Positions 56,385 to 64,000 of a DNA stretch of 64,000 nucleotides are shown here, in pieces. The stretch spans positions 62,001-126,000 of the forward strand of contig JAQCBT010000002.1 in NCBI GenBank assembly GCA_027621405.1, given 5' to 3'. The position numbers were made by a program, and so were the translations under genes. Position 1 is the stretch's first letter. Every line of letters starts with the position of its first letter. The stretch comes from Pseudomonadota bacterium (GTDB lineage Bacteria > Pseudomonadota > Gammaproteobacteria > Pseudomonadales > Pseudohongiellaceae). The notes beneath the pieces were generated by a model, which saw nothing but the letters and a program-made list of their open reading frames with translations, had not been told where the DNA came from and made no database searches.

Positions 56385-56425
56385 TTCATCTTTGGCCGCC
56401 CAGGGTTGTGGCGGTCTATTGCTCT
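56361..56425 (+). promoter_or_regulatory. Candidate trp attenuator hairpins
   Basis: GGCTGCC at 56361-56367 (inside the leader peptide) and GGCCGCC at 56394-56400 can each pair fully, allowing G-U, with GGCGGTC at 56410-56416, so the two stems exclude each other. A ribosome paused at the Trp codons would leave the first segment free to pair (read-through); one that finishes the peptide would cover it and allow the second stem. The T tract after the second stem (TATTGCTCTC) is weak. Confidence 0.55.
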
Positions 56426-56517
56426 CAAAAAGTTTCCACTCCACGCCATAGCTCAAAGCGGTCTAGACAGGTCCGTTATCAATTCTCTTGATAGCTGGAC
56501 AATAGAGGAGCGTGGCT

Positions 56518-58728
56518 ATGCAAGCCCTTCGTCAAATTCAGTATCAATGTGCCAGCGGCATCCAGGTCCGGCGCAGCGCCCAGTCGTTGAACTACAAAAC
56601 TGCCATGGACGAGCTGGCGTTGGCCCTGAATGCCAATCGTGGTGTGCTGCTGGCTTCCAGTTTCGAATATCCCGGGCGCTACACCCGTCTGGATATCGGG
56701 TTCATTAATCCGCCACTGGAAATAGTCGCCAGAAGCACGTGCATGGAAATCACTGCCTTGAACAAGCGTGGTGAGATCCTTCTACCCGAGTTGTATTTCG
56801 CCCTTCAGGGCAGCGCCTCGATTTCCCGGTTGCATGCGGGCGACCGCAAACTCGAAATCGACGTCAGGCAGGAGGAATACGACGGTTATGAGGAGAACCG
56901 CAGTCGGCGACCCAGTATGTTCTCGGTGTTGCGTGAAATAATTCACTGCTTCGGAAGTGGTGAGGACAGTTACCTTGGCCTCTATGGTGCGTTCGGCTAC
57001 GACCTTACTTTTCAGTTCGAGGATATTGAGCGCTTCCAGAAACGGGATGAAGACCAGCGTGATCTGGTTCTGTATCTCCCGGATCAGATTACCGTTGCCG
57101 ATCACCGTTCCGAACAGACCGTGTGTTACAACTATGAGTTTCAATGTCGAAGCTGGGACTCTGACAGGCGTCAGGAAACCACGGGCGGCTTTCGTCGTCA
57201 GGGGGAAGCACTCAGGTTCGCCCCAGCCATACGCGTGGACAGCTCATGCGATCATGAGCCCGGCGAGTATGCACAGAACGTCAGGCGGGCGCTGCAATAC
57301 TTCCAGCGTGGAGATTTGTTCGAGGTCGTTCCCGGGCAATGCTTCTTCGAGCCCTGTAAAGACTCGCCCGCGGATGTATTCATTCGATTGAAGAAGAACA
57401 ATCCCGCGCCCTATGGCGCACTCATGAATCTGGGTGAGCAGGAATACCTGGTAGCCGCTTCGCCAGAGATGTTTGTGCGCGTCGAGGGACGACAGATCGA
57501 AACCTGCCCAATCTCGGGAACCATCAAGCGCGGTGGCGATGCCATAGAAGATGCGGGACAAGTACTGGCCCTGTTGAATTCGGAGAAAGACAAGTCTGAA
57601 TTATCCATGTGTACGGATGTGGACCGAAATGACAAGGCTCGCGTGTGTGAACCGGGGTCAGTCAGGGTAGTAGGCAGGCGACAGATCGAAATGTATTCAC
57701 GCTTGATTCATACCGTCGATCATGTGAAGGGACAGCTCAGGCAGGAATTCGATGCGCTCGATGGATTCCTGGCCCATACCTGGGCGGTAACCGTAACGGG
57801 CGCGCCAAAGTTGGCCGCCATGCAATATATCGAAGAATATGAGAAGTCACCGCGCCGCTGGTACGGTGGTGCCATCGGCTTTGTCGGCTTCAATGGCAAT
57901 ATGAATACCGGCCTCACCTTGCGTACCCTGCGCATCAAGGATGGGATTGCCGAGATTCGGGCAGGAGCGACACTGTTGGCGGATTCCGATCCTGTCGCGG
58001 AGGAGGAGGAGACTCGCCTCAAGGCCTCGGCCTTGCTGGATGCCGTCAGGGGTGTGTCCAGGACAGCACAGAATAAGGCGGGCAGGGTGCAGTTGTCGCC
58101 TGTCGGTCTCGGCATGAAGGCGTTGATGGTGGATCACCAGGACTCTTTCGTACACAACCTGGGAGCCTATTTCCGCGAGTTTGGTGTCGATCTGTTGACC
58201 CTGCGACCGGAGGCAGCTCGAGACTATCTGCAACACAGTTCGGTAGACATGGTCATTTTGTCACCGGGACCATCCGAACCAGCAACTTTCTCTATGGCAG
58301 AGACGATCGCACTGGCGCTGGAGCGAAACCTGCCAGTTTTCGGTGTATGCCTCGGCCTGCAAGGTCTGGTTGAATACTTCGGTGGCAGTTTGGGAACCCT
58401 GAGTCATCCCATGCACGGGAAATCATCCCCGGTGAATCATGAGGGGGGTGTGTTATTCCAGGGCATAGACAGAAAATTCAATGCGGGAAGGTATCATTCA
58501 CTTGCCGCGGAGCAGGTGCCTGACTGCTTGCGTGTGACCGCCCGAACCGATGATGGCTGTGTGATGGCGGTCGAGCATGCAAGCTTGCCAATCTATGCAG
58601 TGCAGTTTCATCCGGAATCCATCATGAGCCTGGAAGGTTCCATGGGTCACAGATTGATTTACAATTTCCTCGCAGCGATCGCCGGGCAAGCAGAAGGGAA
58701 GCTGGGAGCTAAAACCGGCTCAGGGTAA
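56518..58728 (+). CDS. trpE(G): Anthranilate synthase, TrpE-TrpG fusion
   Basis: I choose the ATG at 56518, 7 bp after GAGGAG; the track's GTG at 56512 is too close to that site. The 736-residue fusion makes anthranilate from chorismate and glutamine. The TrpE part starts with the regulatory region (LLASSFEYPGRYTRLDIGF, likely Trp-binding) and has the chorismate site ASPEMFVRVEGRQIETCPISGTIKRG and DRNDKARVCEPGSV. The glutaminase part from about residue 535 has the nucleophile in GVCLGLQG and the His-Glu in QFHPES. This gene order and opening match the TrpE(G) fusions of rhizobia. The stop overlaps the convergent nuclease gene's end by 9 bp. Attenuation control is predicted upstream. Confidence 0.94.
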   Translation: MQALRQIQYQCASGIQVRRSAQSLNYKTAMDELALALNANRGVLLASSFEYPGRYTRLDIGFINPPLEIVARSTCMEITALNKRGEILLPELYFALQGSASISRLHAGDRKLEIDVRQEEYDGYEENRSRRPSMFSVLREIIHCFGSGEDSYLGLYGAFGYDLTFQFEDIERFQKRDEDQRDLVLYLPDQITVADHRSEQTVCYNYEFQCRSWDSDRRQETTGGFRRQGEALRFAPAIRVDSSCDHEPGEYAQNVRRALQYFQRGDLFEVVPGQCFFEPCKDSPADVFIRLKKNNPAPYGALMNLGEQEYLVAASPEMFVRVEGRQIETCPISGTIKRGGDAIEDAGQVLALLNSEKDKSELSMCTDVDRNDKARVCEPGSVRVVGRRQIEMYSRLIHTVDHVKGQLRQEFDALDGFLAHTWAVTVTGAPKLAAMQYIEEYEKSPRRWYGGAIGFVGFNGNMNTGLTLRTLRIKDGIAEIRAGATLLADSDPVAEEEETRLKASALLDAVRGVSRTAQNKAGRVQLSPVGLGMKALMVDHQDSFVHNLGAYFREFGVDLLTLRPEAARDYLQHSSVDMVILSPGPSEPATFSMAETIALALERNLPVFGVCLGLQGLVEYFGGSLGTLSHPMHGKSSPVNHEGGVLFQGIDRKFNAGRYHSLAAEQVPDCLRVTARTDDGCVMAVEHASLPIYAVQFHPESIMSLEGSMGHRLIYNFLAAIAGQAEGKLGAKTGSG

Positions 58729-59718
58729 CTCGTTGCTGAAGTAGATCGCCAGGCGCAGGCCCGCAAGTCCGAGTCGCTGTCTCGCCACCTGCTGCATGGA
58801 GCTGACGTAGGCCTCGTCGAGGCTCAGGGTCTCCAACTCTCGGCCTGACGCTTCCGCGCTTCGAATCGCTGCCCTTATCGTGGGCGAATAGACGAGATTC
58901 AGCAGGGTCATCCGGCTCTCGTTCAGCCACTGATCCCAGTCAGAATCCACTCCTTCGATCTGCGGTCGTGAGAAACCGGTGAGGAGTTGCATGATCTCGG
59001 CCAGTTCCGCTTCCAGTCCACTGTCGGTCACGGCTCGGTCCCAGCGACTGTGGAGATTGCTGTCGTCGATCGTAACGGCATTCCCGCCCCGGTCTCCACG
59101 CGCAAACAGTTCAGGGGAAAACAGGGCGCCAGCATGCAGAGGTTGGTGAATGTCCCCCATCAGGTGCAGCACCCAGCACAGGGCGACGGCACGCTCGGCA
59201 GGGTTCGCATTCGGGTTAGCCAGGATGCGGGTGTTGTAGTCGATGGCTGTCGATACGTTGATCACCTGATCTTCTTCCCGTATTTCTGCTGAAGCAACGC
59301 CGGGTATATCGGCAAAGGGCTCCAGGTCTATGTACACGTTGCCCTGAAAGGCGGCGGAGCCGCGTACCCAGGCTCCATCGGTGTAGTGCCACGAGGGTCT
59401 GTTGTATTGCTCCCGGTCCGGTTCCGGTAAACCGCGGGCTATATCCGGCCAGTAGGCAGCCTGTCCCAACAGCCAGCGGCTGAGTTGTGCTTCATCGTCC
59501 CTGTTGACGAAGCGGGGAATAGAATCCAGAAAATCTTCCTGGTATCTCGGGTGGGCAGATAGAATCCCGACCAATTCCGCACGCACTTCGGCGCTGACAA
59601 ATTCGAGTGCGACGGCTGCGCTGATGCGGTGACCCACCGAGTCCCAGGCCACGGCAGAAGTGGTAGCAAGAGCAAACAGCAGTGTAACAAGGCTATTGAG
59701 GATAAATCGCTTATTCAT
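58720..59718 (-). CDS. Secreted S1/P1-type nuclease
   Basis: A 332-residue zinc nuclease with a signal peptide (LVTLLFALATTSAVA) cleaved so that Trp becomes residue 1: AWDSVGHR, as required because the N-terminal Trp is a zinc ligand in this family. The other ligands appear in order: WPDIA, HYTDGAW, LHLMGDIHQPLHAG and NLHSRWD. It would degrade single-stranded DNA/RNA and 3'-nucleotides in the periplasm or outside, perhaps for phosphate or nucleotide scavenging. It is convergent with trpE(G), overlapping by 9 bp. Confidence 0.93.
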   Translation of the reverse strand: MNKRFILNSLVTLLFALATTSAVAWDSVGHRISAAVALEFVSAEVRAELVGILSAHPRYQEDFLDSIPRFVNRDDEAQLSRWLLGQAAYWPDIARGLPEPDREQYNRPSWHYTDGAWVRGSAAFQGNVYIDLEPFADIPGVASAEIREEDQVINVSTAIDYNTRILANPNANPAERAVALCWVLHLMGDIHQPLHAGALFSPELFARGDRGGNAVTIDDSNLHSRWDRAVTDSGLEAELAEIMQLLTGFSRPQIEGVDSDWDQWLNESRMTLLNLVYSPTIRAAIRSAEASGRELETLSLDEAYVSSMQQVARQRLGLAGLRLAIYFSNELP

Positions 59719-59801
59719 AGTAAGGGCAAATTTTCAGGATTTGGCCTGATTTTCCAACTTGAATGTTAAACAATTATTGCAGAACGGTATAAAACCCGGA
59801 T

Positions 59802-60497
59802 TTATACCTCGAGCCATTCGGCCCGAATATCGTCGGACTGCATGAGGCTGTCGGGAGTGCCCTCGTAGACAATTCGGCCATGTCCCATCACAAACAAGCG
59901 GTGGGAAATGCGCAGTGCTACCGAGAGTTTCTGCTCAACCAGCAGGATCGCAACCCCGCGCGAGGCGATTTCTTCCAGCAAGTCACCAACCTGTTCCACA
60001 ATTTTGGGTGCCAGTCCCTCGGTAGGCTCATCGATCATGATCATGTCCGGGTCGCCCATGAGTGTTCGGCACATGCACAGCATCTGTTGCTCTCCACCGC
60101 TGAGCACACCGCCATGCACATCGGCCCTCTCGGCGAGGTTGGGGAACATGTCGAACATCTCGTCTATGGTCCAGCGACCTTGCACCTGGCCGCTCTTGAT
60201 ACCGAGCAGCAGGTTCTGGCGTACGGTGAGAGTGGGGAAGATGTCGCGATTTTCCGGTACATAACCCAGGCCGCGATGGGCGATCTCGAAGCTGGGCTTG
60301 CCGGCGATTTCTTCTCCCTTGAACAGGATCGAGCCCTGGGGTGCCACTTCACCCATTATCGCTTTTACGGTAGTCGAGCGCCCGACACCGTTTCTGCCCA
60401 GGAGGCTGACGATCTCGCCTTCTTCCACGCTGAAATCAACACCCTGCAGAATGTGACTCTTGCCGTAATAGGCGTGTAGGTTCCTGACCTTAAGCAC
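59802..60497 (-). CDS. livF: Branched-chain amino acid type ABC transporter ATPase LivF, Walker A Lys replaced by Arg
   Basis: The track's start at 60659 lies inside livG. The LivF-like sequence begins at LKVRNLHAYYGKSHILQGVDF, so I use the GTG at 60497, 9 bp after GGAGG and overlapping the livG stop by 8 bp (231 residues). It has the Q-loop region, the ABC signature LSGGEQQMLCMCRTLM, Walker B MIMIDEPTEGLAP and the switch His region LVEQKLS. The P-loop reads GRNGVGRST (codon CGC at 60378-60380): the usual Lys is Arg. I recall other LivF relatives with this change, so it need not be an error. Its partner LivG keeps the Lys. Confidence 0.9.
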   Translation of the reverse strand: MLKVRNLHAYYGKSHILQGVDFSVEEGEIVSLLGRNGVGRSTTVKAIMGEVAPQGSILFKGEEIAGKPSFEIAHRGLGYVPENRDIFPTLTVRQNLLLGIKSGQVQGRWTIDEMFDMFPNLAERADVHGGVLSGGEQQMLCMCRTLMGDPDMIMIDEPTEGLAPKIVEQVGDLLEEIASRGVAILLVEQKLSVALRISHRLFVMGHGRIVYEGTPDSLMQSDDIRAEWLEV

Positions 60498-61287
60498 CGT
60501 CAACACCCTCCGGGTTCTGTCCCGAACTCGTGTCGGTAGCTGCCTCTGGCACTTCTCCCAGATAGGCTTCCTGTACCCTGGGATTGGCTCGAATGGCTGC
60601 AGGCGTATCGCTGGCAATGATTTCACCATAAACGAGTACCGAAATCCTGTCGGCCACATCGAAGACGATGTTCATGTCGTGTTCGACCATAACCAGGGTC
60701 TTGCCTTCAGTTATTTTGCGGATAAGCGCCACTGCGTTCTCGGCTTCGCTGTGACTCATGCCTGCCACGGGTTCGTCCAGCATGATCAGCTCGGCCCCGC
60801 TGGCAATGGCGATTCCCAGCTCGAGAGCTCTCTGTTGTGCGTATGCCAGTTCTCCCGCGGGGAATTCCGCACGGTCGGCGAGGCCAATCTCCACCAGCAG
60901 TGCCAGGGCCTTGTCATTCAGCTCCTTCTGTCTGCCCAGTAGATGCCAGAATGAGTAACCGAATCCTTCTTTCCACAACAGGCCACAGCGTATGTTTTCG
61001 AAGACACTCAGCCGGGGAAAAATATTGGTGACCTGGAAGCTTCGTGCCAGCCCCAGTCGGGCGATAGCGAACGGCGTCTTGCCTTGTATCTCGTTATCTC
61101 GGAACAGAATCTTTCCTGCTGTCGGCTGGTATTTGCCACTGATCAGGTGAAACAGGGTGGATTTTCCCGCTCCGTTGGGGCCAATGATGGCGTGCCGCTC
61201 GCCAGGCTCAATATCGAGGCTCACATCACGAATGATCCTGGTCTCTCCGAATTGCTTGCTCACGTTTTGCAGGGATAGCATGCTCAT
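60490..61287 (-). CDS. livG: Branched-chain amino acid type ABC transporter ATPase LivG
   Basis: A 265-residue ATPase with Walker A GPNGAGKST, Walker B LIMLDEPVAGMS and the switch His in VEHDMN. The long insert with NIFPRLSVFENIRCGLLWKEG is normal for LivG. The ABC signature position reads GELAYAQQRALELGIA instead of the usual LSYGQQR, so its second residue pair is changed. It overlaps livM by 4 bp and livF by 8 bp. It forms the nucleotide-binding dimer with LivF on the cytoplasmic face. Confidence 0.93.
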   Translation of the reverse strand: MSMLSLQNVSKQFGETRIIRDVSLDIEPGERHAIIGPNGAGKSTLFHLISGKYQPTAGKILFRDNEIQGKTPFAIARLGLARSFQVTNIFPRLSVFENIRCGLLWKEGFGYSFWHLLGRQKELNDKALALLVEIGLADRAEFPAGELAYAQQRALELGIAIASGAELIMLDEPVAGMSHSEAENAVALIRKITEGKTLVMVEHDMNIVFDVADRISVLVYGEIIASDTPAAIRANPRVQEAYLGEVPEAATDTSSGQNPEGVDGA

Positions 61288-62531
61288 GACGCTTCCCTCT
61301 CTTCGCCAGCCTCATCGATGGCATTTGCCGACTCCCAGGCTTCCCGCAACTGCGGCAAGCTGCGCTTGCAGCCCAGGTAGGCGATCGCAGCGAGTACTGT
61401 GCACATCAGCCAGTGCGACAGATTCGCCGATTCCAGTGGAATTCCCAGGAAGTGAAATACTTCTCCTTCATGGTGCAGCATCTCGATCATGGCGACGCCG
61501 GCGATGGCGAAAACCAGGGCTGGCAGGCCGGTGATGAGGTAGGGCAGTAACAGGCTGCCGAGCTTGCCCCTGATCCAGGCGGTGCGGTGCATCATGATGA
61601 ATCCAGCGAATCCGCGAGGCAGGAAGAGCACTGTCAGCACGAACATGATTCCCAGGTAGAGCATCCATAGCTCGGTGTAATTGCTGAGCAGGGAGTTCAT
61701 GAGGGTCAGAATCACGGCACCGATAATGGGTCCGATGAAATAGCCCAGGCCACCGATATAGGCCATGAGCAGCACCCGGCCCGAGGTGACGGCATTCAGG
61801 TTTTCCTCGGTGATGAATTCATAATTGAGAGCGAACAGGCCGCCGGCGATTCCAGCGAAGAATCCCGCTGCACAGAATGAGATGAAGCGGACACGTCGTG
61901 CGCTATAGCCAATGAACTCTGCACGCTCAGGGTTATCCCGCACGGCATTCGCCATGCGTCCCGCCGGAGTCTGGGTAAACAGATACATGAACAGAGTAGC
62001 GATGAATACCCACGCGGCACCGAGATAATAGATTTCACTATCCTGGAAAAACTCTATTCCAAAAAACGCAGGTCCGTAGGTGCGGTCGGCATTGACGCCT
62101 GCTTCGCCTCCAAAGAAGCTGACAAAGATAAGCGAAGACGCGGCCACCAGTTCCCCGATACCGAGGGAGATCATGGCGAAGACAGTGCCTGCCTTGTGTG
62201 TAGAGAAGCTGCCGATGAATACTGCGGCCAGTAAGCCTATCAGACCACCAATCAAGGGAATGTAGATGATCGAGAAATAGACGGTTTCGTATTCGATCAT
62301 CACCAGTGTATGCACGGCCATGAATCCGCCCAGACCGAAATACACCGCATGCCCAAACGACAGCATGCCGCCTTGGCCCAGCAGCATGTTGTAGCTGAGG
62401 GCGAAGATGATGGCGATAGCCATCTGGTTGAAAATCGTAATGGCCAGTATGGAATCGAAGAGCAGGGGAAGTCCCAGCAATACTCCCAGGTAGGCAAGCC
62501 AGATAGCAGACTTTTTTGCCAGGGTCTTCAT
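61284..62531 (-). CDS. livM: Branched-chain amino acid type ABC transporter permease LivM
   Basis: A 415-residue permease with about ten spans: AIAIIFALSYNMLLGQGGMLSFGHAVYFGLGGFMAVHTL and GRVLLMAYIGGLGYFIGPIIGAVILTLMNSLL are family-type blocks. The C-terminal tail of about 80 residues (LPALVFAIAGVAMIEMLHHEGEVFHF, then KRSLPQLREAWESAN) is longer than in a minimal LivM. It overlaps livH by 4 bp and livG by 4 bp (ATGA), so all are translated together. It forms the channel with LivH. Confidence 0.93.
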   Translation of the reverse strand: MKTLAKKSAIWLAYLGVLLGLPLLFDSILAITIFNQMAIAIIFALSYNMLLGQGGMLSFGHAVYFGLGGFMAVHTLVMIEYETVYFSIIYIPLIGGLIGLLAAVFIGSFSTHKAGTVFAMISLGIGELVAASSLIFVSFFGGEAGVNADRTYGPAFFGIEFFQDSEIYYLGAAWVFIATLFMYLFTQTPAGRMANAVRDNPERAEFIGYSARRVRFISFCAAGFFAGIAGGLFALNYEFITEENLNAVTSGRVLLMAYIGGLGYFIGPIIGAVILTLMNSLLSNYTELWMLYLGIMFVLTVLFLPRGFAGFIMMHRTAWIRGKLGSLLLPYLITGLPALVFAIAGVAMIEMLHHEGEVFHFLGIPLESANLSHWLMCTVLAAIAYLGCKRSLPQLREAWESANAIDEAGEEREAS

Positions 62532-63478
62532 TGCTCTCGCTTACCTGCGATACCCGTGGGGCGGAATATCAACACCAGCACCAACAACAGGAAGGGGAGT
62601 ATGGGTGCAATCTGGGGCAGGGTCAGGGTCCACAGGTCGGTGAGCGGATGATCGCGAGAAAATTCGAGACCCACAAGATTCAGTAAGTCTGGCATGCCAA
62701 CATTGGATGCGATGGCATAGCTCTGCAGCAGGCCGATCAGCAAGGATGCAATGAAGGCACCACCCAGGGAGCCCAGGCCCCCGATGACGACGATGACAAA
62801 CACGATGCTGCCCAACACTACGGCCATGCCAGGGAAGGTAGTCAGCACAGGCCCCGCGATAACTCCAGCCACACCTGCGAGTGCCGTTCCCACACCGAAC
62901 ACGCCCATGAAGATAAACGGAACATTGTGACCCAGGTTGGCCACAGTATGTGGATGGGTGATGGCAGCCTGAATAATAATGCCTATACGGCTGCGGGTAA
63001 GCACATAGTAGAGGCCGATAAAGATGCCAACGGATATGGCGATCATGAATCCGCGATAGGCGGAGAACTCCTGGCCGAATAGTGTGAAGAGTGGGAAGTC
63101 CAGGATGTCGGGTGATTGGTAGTTCTTGGTGTCCGGCCCCCAGAAGAACTGCACCGCTTCTTCTATGAGGAATGCCAGTCCAAAGGTGAATACCAGTTCA
63201 GCCACGTGACCATGGGCATGCACTCTTCTCAGGGCAAAGCGTTCTACTACAGCGCCCAGTATGCCTACGATCAGGGGAGCGAAGATCAGGCCCATCCAGA
63301 AGCCAAGGTGCAGGGAGATGGAATAGGCGAAATAGGCGCCCAGCATGTAGAAACTGGCGTGGGCAAAATTGAGTACCCCCATCATGCTGAAGATGAGAGT
63401 GAGCCCGCTGGCCAGCATGAATAGAAGTAGCCCCGTGACGAGGCCATTCAGAGTAGAAAAAATGAAGACTTCCAGCAT
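62528..63478 (-). CDS. livH: Branched-chain amino acid type ABC transporter permease LivH
   Basis: A 316-residue permease of about eight spans. It starts EVFIFSTLNGLVTGLLLFMLASGLTLIFSMMGVLNFAHASFYMLGAYFAYSI and has the conserved GSIVFVIVVIGGLGSLGGAFIASLLIGLLQSY. It pairs with LivM; its start lies 52 bp after the substrate-binding protein gene. The family also moves urea, amides and aromatic acids, so the solute need not be leucine. Confidence 0.94.
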   Translation of the reverse strand: MLEVFIFSTLNGLVTGLLLFMLASGLTLIFSMMGVLNFAHASFYMLGAYFAYSISLHLGFWMGLIFAPLIVGILGAVVERFALRRVHAHGHVAELVFTFGLAFLIEEAVQFFWGPDTKNYQSPDILDFPLFTLFGQEFSAYRGFMIAISVGIFIGLYYVLTRSRIGIIIQAAITHPHTVANLGHNVPFIFMGVFGVGTALAGVAGVIAGPVLTTFPGMAVVLGSIVFVIVVIGGLGSLGGAFIASLLIGLLQSYAIASNVGMPDLLNLVGLEFSRDHPLTDLWTLTLPQIAPILPFLLLVLVLIFRPTGIAGKREQ

Positions 63479-63530
63479 TAAGGGATCAGGGTTTCCTTAA
63501 ACAGAGATAATCTGGGGCGATGATTCTGTT

Positions 63531-64000
63531 TTAGCGTCGCGGGCGTTGCATGCGGCAGCTGTGATCCATGATGGTGTTTTCGGCGGGGACTGAATACTCA
63601 CGTAGCAGGCCGAATCCAGAGTTGTCTGCGTCCACCACGATGTTCTGGTCTGTGTGCACCGAGATATGCAGCGATTGGATTATCTGGTGATCTTCGCCGC
63701 GCATCCACAACTCCTCTCCGCTCATGTTGACGAAACGCATATCCTCCAGAGCCAGGGCAATATCGTAGGGATCGGTACTCTGGCTTTCTTCCATTGCCTT
63801 GACCAGCATCTGCAGCGCGTTGGTGATGCGGTGCTGGGTCATATCATTGTCAGGATTCAGGCGCTTGAACTTCTGAATGTATTCGAGGCGTTCCTGGGTC
63901 GGGATCGGATTGCCGGCGTCATTGTGGATCAGGCGTATCTTGTCTACACCATCGGCGCCCAGCGTTGCAGTGATGCCATCATAGGCGGCATAGAAAGTAT
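63531..64000 (-). CDS. ABC transporter periplasmic substrate-binding protein (LivK-like), N-terminal part cut by window edge
   Basis: The track begins this at an internal Met (63842), but the frame is open to base 64000 and the extra sequence is clearly coding (FYAAYDGITATLGADGVDKIRLIHNDAGNPIPTQERLEYIQKFKRLNPDND). Only the C-terminal 156 or so residues are visible. The segment ALQMLVKAMEESQSTDPYDIALALEDMRFVNMSGEELWMRGEDHQIIQSLHISVHT matches the C-terminal lobe of type I binding proteins of Liv systems. It is the first gene of the operon and defines substrate choice; the ligand-binding part is outside the window. Confidence 0.85.
   Translation of the reverse strand, partial: TFYAAYDGITATLGADGVDKIRLIHNDAGNPIPTQERLEYIQKFKRLNPDNDMTQHRITNALQMLVKAMEESQSTDPYDIALALEDMRFVNMSGEELWMRGEDHQIIQSLHISVHTDQNIVVDADNSGFGLLREYSVPAENTIMDHSCRMQRPRR

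Noticed and set aside
56154-56456. 100-residue ORF on the - strand over the trp leader
   Set aside because: It overlaps the leader peptide and promoter and has no domain or start signal.

Overview
The window looks like a chromosome segment of a free-living, probably marine, heterotrophic gammaproteobacterium. The signs are an FNR with all four cluster cysteines, FadH, Pal, a YjbQ, several acyl-CoA dehydrogenases, and mid-to-high G+C genes in short operons. I cannot name a genus. I found no rRNA, tRNA, CRISPR array, insertion sequence or prophage. Both edges cut through genes: an aldolase/dehydrogenase on the left and an ABC solute-binding protein on the right.

Layout. 1-5.7 kb (+): a class II aldolase/SDR fusion followed by mtnA (methylthioribose-1-P salvage), a short tandem repeat, a HIT protein (-), then glutaminyl cyclase, YjbQ and a lipoprotein aminopeptidase. 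5.7-10 kb (-): a secreted TPR protein, a flavoprotein-SelD fusion and an MFS transporter. 10.1-12.5 kb (+): patatin-like lipase, GNAT, small lipoprotein, thioesterase. 12.5-18 kb: HAD phosphatase and amidohydrolase (-), sodium:solute symporter (+), a ThDP enzyme (-), TfoX-N protein (+). 18.3-22.3 kb (+): a secreted protein of unknown function, a 0.67-kb gap holding two terminator hairpins and perhaps an RNA gene, a DUF4105 protein and an esterase. Pal (-) follows.

23.3-28.4 kb (+) is an acyl-CoA cluster: two acyl-CoA dehydrogenases, a histidine-phosphatase-fold protein, an APH-type kinase and an SDR. It resembles systems that phosphorylate and then remove a 4-hydroxyl group from acyl-CoAs. 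28.5-30.9 kb (+) has a split membrane/soluble spermidine-synthase-like pair and an esterase.

30.9-38.9 kb is a redox/stress island. fnr-fadH (-) sits beside three universal stress protein genes. Each has an FNR-type box centred 41.5 bp upstream of the start site predicted from a matching -10 element. Among them is a ybhP-ybhO-like pair (EEP phosphatase plus cardiolipin synthase).

39-47.3 kb is a second beta-oxidation region: a lone acyl-CoA dehydrogenase (-), then thiolase, FadB-like protein, zinc alcohol dehydrogenase and a paired acyl-CoA dehydrogenase set (+). 47.4-52 kb (+) holds mostly single housekeeping or unknown genes: prolyl-4-hydroxylase-like, YugP-like peptidase, LOG family, DUF2237, DUF385-like, SGNH hydrolase, membrane protein. 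52-56 kb (-) holds a VOC protein, a class C beta-lactamase-like hydrolase and a membrane diguanylate cyclase. 56.3-58.7 kb (+) is a fused trpE(G) behind an apparent tryptophan leader peptide and attenuator. 58.7-64 kb (-) is an S1/P1 nuclease and a branched-chain amino acid type ABC operon (binding protein-livH-livM-livG-livF).

The most interesting points are the trp leader, the repeated FNR-box architecture at the stress genes, the APH-kinase/acyl-CoA dehydrogenase cluster, the aldolase-SDR/mtnA pair, the SelD fusion with its transporter, and the orphan terminator near 19.75 kb.
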